Below are positions 60,166 through 64,000 of a stretch of 64,000 bases of DNA, one piece after another. The stretch comes from DATEDA01 sp963789885 (lineage in GTDB: Bacteria > Pseudomonadota > Gammaproteobacteria > Burkholderiales > SG8-39): contig CAWBNB010000045.1 in the NCBI GenBank assembly GCA_963789885.1, forward strand, positions 32,332 through 96,331. The letters are read 5' to 3'. Both the position numbers and the translations under genes were made by a program. Position 1 is the stretch's first letter, and each line of letters opens with the position of its first letter. The notes beneath the pieces are model-generated. The model worked only from the letters and a program-made list of their open reading frames with translations. It searched no databases and was not told the DNA's origin.

Positions 60166-61154
60166 TCCGGCCTCTCCGCCTGTCGCGCCAGGAGGAGCAC
60201 TGCGACGCACGCCGCGGCGAGCAGATAGAGCCAGCTCGCGTACTCCCGACGCGGCTCCATGTAGGTCGTGTAGATCGGATGCCTCTCGAGCTTGCCGATG
60301 TCCTCGATCGCCTGCGCGAGCGCTTTCGGATCCTCGGCTTCGTAGGCGCGGTAGGGCACGCGGGTGCCGCGCAGAAACCGGTGCAGCGCGAGCTCCGGGA
60401 CCGCTTCGGGGCGCTCGACGACGTCGGCCTCGGCCAGGTTCCTGCTCTGCGGCGAGCGGATGTACAACCAGTACAGTGCCACTCGCTCGCGCTCGAAGGC
60501 GGCGGTCAGTCGCGCACGCGTCTCCGCGTCGATCTCGGCGCCGCCGTCGGAGACCAGCAGCACGACCCTCCCGCCGAGATAGGGCCGCGGCGCGAAGAGG
60601 TTCGTGGCGGCCTCGAGCGCGCGCGCGATGTCGGTCTCGCCCATGCCGCGGCCCACGTCCTGGGCGTCGATCGCCGCCTCGATCGCCTCGGGCGAGCTGC
60701 TGAAGTCCAGCACCACCATCGGTTGCGCGCTGAAGATCAGGAAGGCGAACACGTCGGCCGAGCGCTCGCGCGCGAACCTCGCGAGCAGCCTGCGCGCGGC
60801 CCGGCCCTTCGACTCGCGGCGGAGATCGCTCCAGTGCATCCCCGCCGGCGCGCCGAAGCCCTGATCCATGCTGGCGCTGCGGTCGAGCACGATCACGATC
60901 TCCGCGCCCTCGCCGACGCGCGTCGCGGGCGTCGGTCCGCGATACGGGCCGGCGAGCCCGACGACCGCGGCGGCGATCGCGACGCTGGCGAGCGCACGGA
61001 GCGCGAGCCCGATCGCGGTCGACGCGCGGTCACGCGGCAACAACGTCAGATAGGAAAAGCGCGGCAGGCGCGCTCGTGCGCGCAGCCAGGGCAGCACGGC
61101 GAGCGGCGCGGCCAGCAGCACGAGGGGATGCGCGAGCACGAGTCCGGTGCTCAT
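60150..61154 (-). CDS. mxaC: MxaC, von Willebrand A-domain protein
   Basis: A 334-residue protein with N-terminal spans (VLAHPLVLLAAPLAVLPWL; ALRALASVAIAAAVVGLAG), the MIDAS motif VIVLDRSASMDQG, VVLLVSDGGAEID and a C-terminal span (ASWLYLLAAACVAVLLLA). It is the second VWA protein of the mxa set, needed for active methanol dehydrogenase in methylotrophs. The start ATG 61154 overlaps the mxaA stop. Confidence 0.87.
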   Translation of the reverse strand: MSTGLVLAHPLVLLAAPLAVLPWLRARARLPRFSYLTLLPRDRASTAIGLALRALASVAIAAAVVGLAGPYRGPTPATRVGEGAEIVIVLDRSASMDQGFGAPAGMHWSDLRRESKGRAARRLLARFARERSADVFAFLIFSAQPMVVLDFSSSPEAIEAAIDAQDVGRGMGETDIARALEAATNLFAPRPYLGGRVVLLVSDGGAEIDAETRARLTAAFERERVALYWLYIRSPQSRNLAEADVVERPEAVPELALHRFLRGTRVPYRAYEAEDPKALAQAIEDIGKLERHPIYTTYMEPRREYASWLYLLAAACVAVLLLARQAERPEWTPS

Positions 61155-62074
61155 GCGACTGCGCCCCTCCTCGGCTCGCGGTCGGCGAGCGCTCGCGCGA
61201 GTCGCAGCAGGCGATCCGGCGCCATGAGCGCCGCCGCGTCGTCGGCATAGAAGAACCGCGCGGAGCCGGCGAAGAACTCGCGAATCTCCGGCGTCAGCGC
61301 CAACGACCATGGTCGTGCCGCGAAAAACTGCTCCAGGTTGTGGTCGCCGACTGCGAAGCCCGCAGACTCGTCGAACGCCCGGTGCAGCCTCCGCGCGCGC
61401 GCCGCCTGCGCCCCTGCCGCGCCGTCGGCGCGCAGCCGGCGAATCTCCGCGACCGCGCGCGCGAAGGCGCGGTTCCCGAGCATTCGTCGCGGCAACCACC
61501 CTTGCCGCCATGCGAGATAGCCGCCAACAAGTAGCGCACCGAGCCCATACAGAAGTAGCCGGACGTACGGCATGCGCGCCGAGACCGCCGGCGCCGCCAC
61601 GTCGGGCTGCATCTCCTCCAGCCCGGCGACCCCCGCCACGTACGCCGGCGTCAGCGGCGAGACCGTGAAATTGACTTGCGGGACGACTGCCACCAGCTCT
61701 GGTGCGCCCTCGCGCTGGAACCGCAGCGTGACTGCCGACGTCTGCGCAGTCGCCACGTCCGCGCCACTGTTGACCACCGCAAATCGCAGCGACACCCGTT
61801 GCGTGGCCGCGCGCCCCAATCGACCGAGGATCCCGTCCTGGCGCTCGATTGCACGCAGCTCGAGGAAGGTGTTGGCTCGCCCCGGCTTGGGCAGGCTCTC
61901 CACGGCGAGCGCGTACCCGGGCGGCACGGCGATCGCGGCGCGCAATTCGATCTCGTCGCCGATCACGTAGCCGTAACGGCGCAAGGGCTCCACGACCACG
62001 GTCGCCTCGTCGGCACGGGGGGCGTGCAGCGGCGCGAGCGCGAGGACCAGTGCCGCCAGGATGCTAGGGCGCAT
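61151..62074 (-). CDS. mxaA: MxaA-like membrane-anchored protein
   Basis: A 307-residue protein with signal peptide (ILAALVLALAPLHAPRA), a beta-rich periplasmic domain (RRYGYVIGDEIELRA...), a span near 180 (LLLYGLGALLVGGYLAW) and a cytoplasmic helical domain. This layout is that of MxaA. It takes part in metal loading of methanol dehydrogenase. Overlaps mxaS by 11 bases and mxaC by four. Confidence 0.82.
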   Translation of the reverse strand: MRPSILAALVLALAPLHAPRADEATVVVEPLRRYGYVIGDEIELRAAIAVPPGYALAVESLPKPGRANTFLELRAIERQDGILGRLGRAATQRVSLRFAVVNSGADVATAQTSAVTLRFQREGAPELVAVVPQVNFTVSPLTPAYVAGVAGLEEMQPDVAAPAVSARMPYVRLLLYGLGALLVGGYLAWRQGWLPRRMLGNRAFARAVAEIRRLRADGAAGAQAARARRLHRAFDESAGFAVGDHNLEQFFAARPWSLALTPEIREFFAGSARFFYADDAAALMAPDRLLRLARALADREPRRGAVA

Positions 62075-62915
62075 CGTCGAGCCCGAAGAAGTAGCGGGTC
62101 ACCCTCTCGGCGCTGAAGCCCGCCTCGAGATACAGTGGACGCAGTCCCAGACTGCGGAAAAGCGCGGCAAGCGAATCGCGGCGCGCGGCCGCGGCCTCGC
62201 GGATGCGATCGGCGAGCTTCGGCCGCAGCCACAGGAAGCGGGTCTCCGCAGACTCGCTGTCGGCGACTTCGATCCAGCCCCTTGACGCCCCCGCCGTCTC
62301 GGCCGCATCCCAGACCACGACCGGCACGACGAAATGCCCGGTGAGCGTCGCAAGCACGCGGCGCGTGAAGGGAAGCTCGAAGTGGAAATCGGAGACGAGC
62401 AGCACGAGCGCGCGGCGGCGGCCGAGATGGCGCGCCGCGTCGAGCAGCCCGTCGGCATTCCGCCCCTCGAGCGCGGTGGCGCGGAGCAGAGCCGCGATGC
62501 GGGCGCCTTGCGCGCGCGAGTGCATCGGCGGCGAGGTGAGCGACTCGCGCACTCGCGCATCCGCGCCGACGAAGCCGAAGGGATCGCCGACGCGCCACGC
62601 CGACTGCGCCGCGCTCTCCGCGAGCTCCGCGACCGTTTCCCGCTTCCCGCCTCCGGCGCCGAAGGCCATCGACGCCGAGAGGTCCGCGACGACGTACAGC
62701 GGAACGGCCACCCTCTCGGTCATGGTGCGCGCGAGCCACTGGCCGAGCGGGTCGGTGGCGCTGCGGCGCAGGTCGATCCGGCGCGGGTCGGCGTGCGCCA
62801 GCAAAGGCCGCAGGCCGCGATAGAGTCCGCTCACCCCCTCCGCGCGCGAGGTGTGGGCGCCGGGACGCGTGCCGGCCGGTCGTCCGGGAATGCGGTAGTG
62901 AAACTCGCCGACCAT
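62064..62915 (-). CDS. mxaS: MxaS, DUF58 protein
   Basis: A 283-residue protein from ATG 62915 (or TTG 62930, which overlaps the mxaR stop). The DUF58 marks are DLRRSATDPLGQWLARTMTE and a VWA-like VVADLSASMAFGAG, with VLLVSDFHFELPFT. MxaS acts with the AAA protein MxaR. No membrane span is evident, so it is cytoplasmic. Confidence 0.84.
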   Translation of the reverse strand: MVGEFHYRIPGRPAGTRPGAHTSRAEGVSGLYRGLRPLLAHADPRRIDLRRSATDPLGQWLARTMTERVAVPLYVVADLSASMAFGAGGGKRETVAELAESAAQSAWRVGDPFGFVGADARVRESLTSPPMHSRAQGARIAALLRATALEGRNADGLLDAARHLGRRRALVLLVSDFHFELPFTRRVLATLTGHFVVPVVVWDAAETAGASRGWIEVADSESAETRFLWLRPKLADRIREAAAARRDSLAALFRSLGLRPLYLEAGFSAERVTRYFFGLDDAP

Positions 62916-62926
62916 CCTCGACGCCG

Positions 62927-63949
62927 TCAAGGCGCAGGCACCCGCGCAACGGCCTGTGCGAACAGCTCGCGCACGATGCCGGCGCGGCGCAGGTCGTAGA
63001 CCGGCTCGAAGAAGACGCGGTGGGCCACCGTCTCGAACAGCACCGCGTGCACGTCGCCGGGCTCGACGTGCTCCCGGCCGGCAAGCCAGGCGTTCACGCG
63101 CGCCGCGCGCATCGCCAGGCTCATGCCGCGCGGGCTCGCGCCAGCGAGGATCAGCGCCGCCGTATCCACGCCATCGATCCGGATCCCGTGCTCGTGCGGA
63201 CGCGCGATCGCATGCCACAGGCGCAACGCGTATCGGCGCAGGGCCTCTCCCGCCCGCACCGCGCACTGGACCATCGCGCCGACTTCGTTGAGGGCATGGA
63301 AGTCGACCAGTCCTTCGGGCACCTGCCCGAGCAACGCCTCCATGTCGTGATAGGCGGGATCGAACATCAGGGCGAGCTGGTCGGAGTCCCCGGCCGGCGC
63401 CTCGATCGGGATCTCCATCATGAAGCGATCCCTGGCCGCCGAGGAGATCTCGAAGGTCTCCTCCTTCTCCACCCGGTTGCGGTCGGCGAAAACGGTGAGA
63501 TGGGGGAAACGAAACTCGCGATTGAACGCCGACACGCTGCGCTCGGCCATGACGCGCAGCAGGACCGAGTGCACCTGGGGGCGCGCGCGGTTGATCTCGT
63601 TGAAGAACAGGATCGAGAGGCGCTCGGCGTCGCGCACGAGCGGCCCGGGGTCCACGCGCGGACGTCCATCCTCGCCGATGTACGTGTAGTACAGCAGATC
63701 GGCCGGCATCAGATCGACCGTGCCCTCGATCCGGCTGAAGCCACCGCCGATGGCGCGCGCGAACGCGCGCAGCAGCAGCGTCTTGCCCACGCCCACGTCC
63801 CCTTCGAGCAGCACGTGTCCGCGGGCGAAGATCGCGATATTGACCAGGCGGATCGCGGCGCGCAGTCCGAGCACGACGCCACCGACGGCCTCTTCGACGC
63901 GCAGGGCGCGGGCGCGCCAGTCGCTCAGCAGTTCGTCCTTGACGATCAT
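62927..63949 (-). CDS. mxaR: MxaR, MoxR-type AAA ATPase
   Basis: A 340-residue ATPase from ATG 63949 (AAGGAAC). Walker A GDVGVGKTLL, Walker B place ILFFNEINRARPQVHSVLL, sensor and C-terminal lid with SPRGMSLAMRAARVNAWL. Most MoxR proteins have Asp-Glu in Walker B; here Asn-Glu is seen. It drives a chaperone-like step in activating methanol dehydrogenase with MxaS, A, C, K and L. Upstream, 63969-63985 has a 6-base-pair hairpin (CCGCAA/TTGCGG). The window ends before mxaFJGI, if present. Confidence 0.88.
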   Translation of the reverse strand: MIVKDELLSDWRARALRVEEAVGGVVLGLRAAIRLVNIAIFARGHVLLEGDVGVGKTLLLRAFARAIGGGFSRIEGTVDLMPADLLYYTYIGEDGRPRVDPGPLVRDAERLSILFFNEINRARPQVHSVLLRVMAERSVSAFNREFRFPHLTVFADRNRVEKEETFEISSAARDRFMMEIPIEAPAGDSDQLALMFDPAYHDMEALLGQVPEGLVDFHALNEVGAMVQCAVRAGEALRRYALRLWHAIARPHEHGIRIDGVDTAALILAGASPRGMSLAMRAARVNAWLAGREHVEPGDVHAVLFETVAHRVFFEPVYDLRRAGIVRELFAQAVARVPAP

Positions 63950-64000
63950 TCCGTGTTCCTTAAACGTACCGCAAAACCATTGCGGAGCACACCTGGGTTC

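Noticed and set aside
1..64000. CRISPR arrays, tRNA or rRNA genes
   Set aside because: No regularly spaced repeats and no cloverleaf or rRNA-like segment noticed on either strand.

Overview
The window is high-GC DNA (roughly two thirds G+C by eye) from a methylotrophic proteobacterium. The mix of a lanthanide-type methanol dehydrogenase, tetrahydromethanopterin (H4MPT) C1 genes, PQQ synthesis genes and mxa accessory genes looks most like a betaproteobacterium (Burkholderiales-like). That placement is an inference from protein character, not from a phylogeny.

Layout. 1-6.7 kb is a degraded accessory segment: a broken transglutaminase-like gene, a broken acetyltransferase, an IS6-family remnant, a small membrane protein, an orphan chrB, a lipoprotein gene behind a structured leader, and a truncated superoxide dismutase. 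6.9-7.7 kb is folP. 7.7-17.5 kb is the methanol oxidation block: xoxF-xoxG-xoxJ plus a secreted protein on the minus strand, a pterin-4a-carbinolamine dehydratase-like gene, two metallo-beta-lactamase-fold 'quinoprotein relay' proteins (one lacking its metal ligands), a SoxYZ-like carrier and an AcoR-like regulator. 17.6-30.8 kb holds cofactor biosynthesis and early H4MPT-pathway genes: a dihydromethanopterin-reductase-like flavoprotein, a DHPS-like protein, DUF447, mfnB/E/F/D, a HisA-like protein, fae, a CitG-like protein, three ATP-grasp ligases in all, mch, mtdB and a beta-RFAP-synthase-like GHMP protein. 31.0-37.8 kb is one minus-strand operon: ferredoxin, ferredoxin-NADP reductase, an FwdD-like domain, fhcB, fhcA, fhcD, fhcC. 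38-42.5 kb has a dihydroneopterin-aldolase-like gene, a secreted protein, a two-component pair and a prolyl aminopeptidase. 42.7-45 kb is pqqACDE. 45-58 kb has a multicopper oxidase, a PQQ-associated beta-propeller, TonB with a TonB-dependent receptor, a second two-component pair and an HME-type RND tripartite efflux system. 58.2-63.9 kb is a small secreted protein and mxaRSACKL; the window ends just upstream of mxaR.

How it works together. XoxF with PQQ and a lanthanide oxidises methanol in the periplasm and passes electrons to XoxG. Formaldehyde is captured by Fae on H4MPT, oxidised by MtdB, cyclised by Mch, and the formyl group is moved to a methanofuran-type carrier by FhcD and released by FhcA. 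The FhcB here keeps the iron-sulfur and molybdo/tungstopterin cysteines of true formylmethanofuran dehydrogenases and sits with ferredoxin, ferredoxin-NADP reductase and an FwdD-like domain. This suggests oxidation through to CO2 rather than hydrolysis alone, and is the most interesting point in the window.

Caution. At least eight reading frames are broken by small indels, including ones in otherwise intact pathway genes. Either the assembly carries indel errors or these are real mutations; raw reads would decide. I saw no tRNA, rRNA or CRISPR array.
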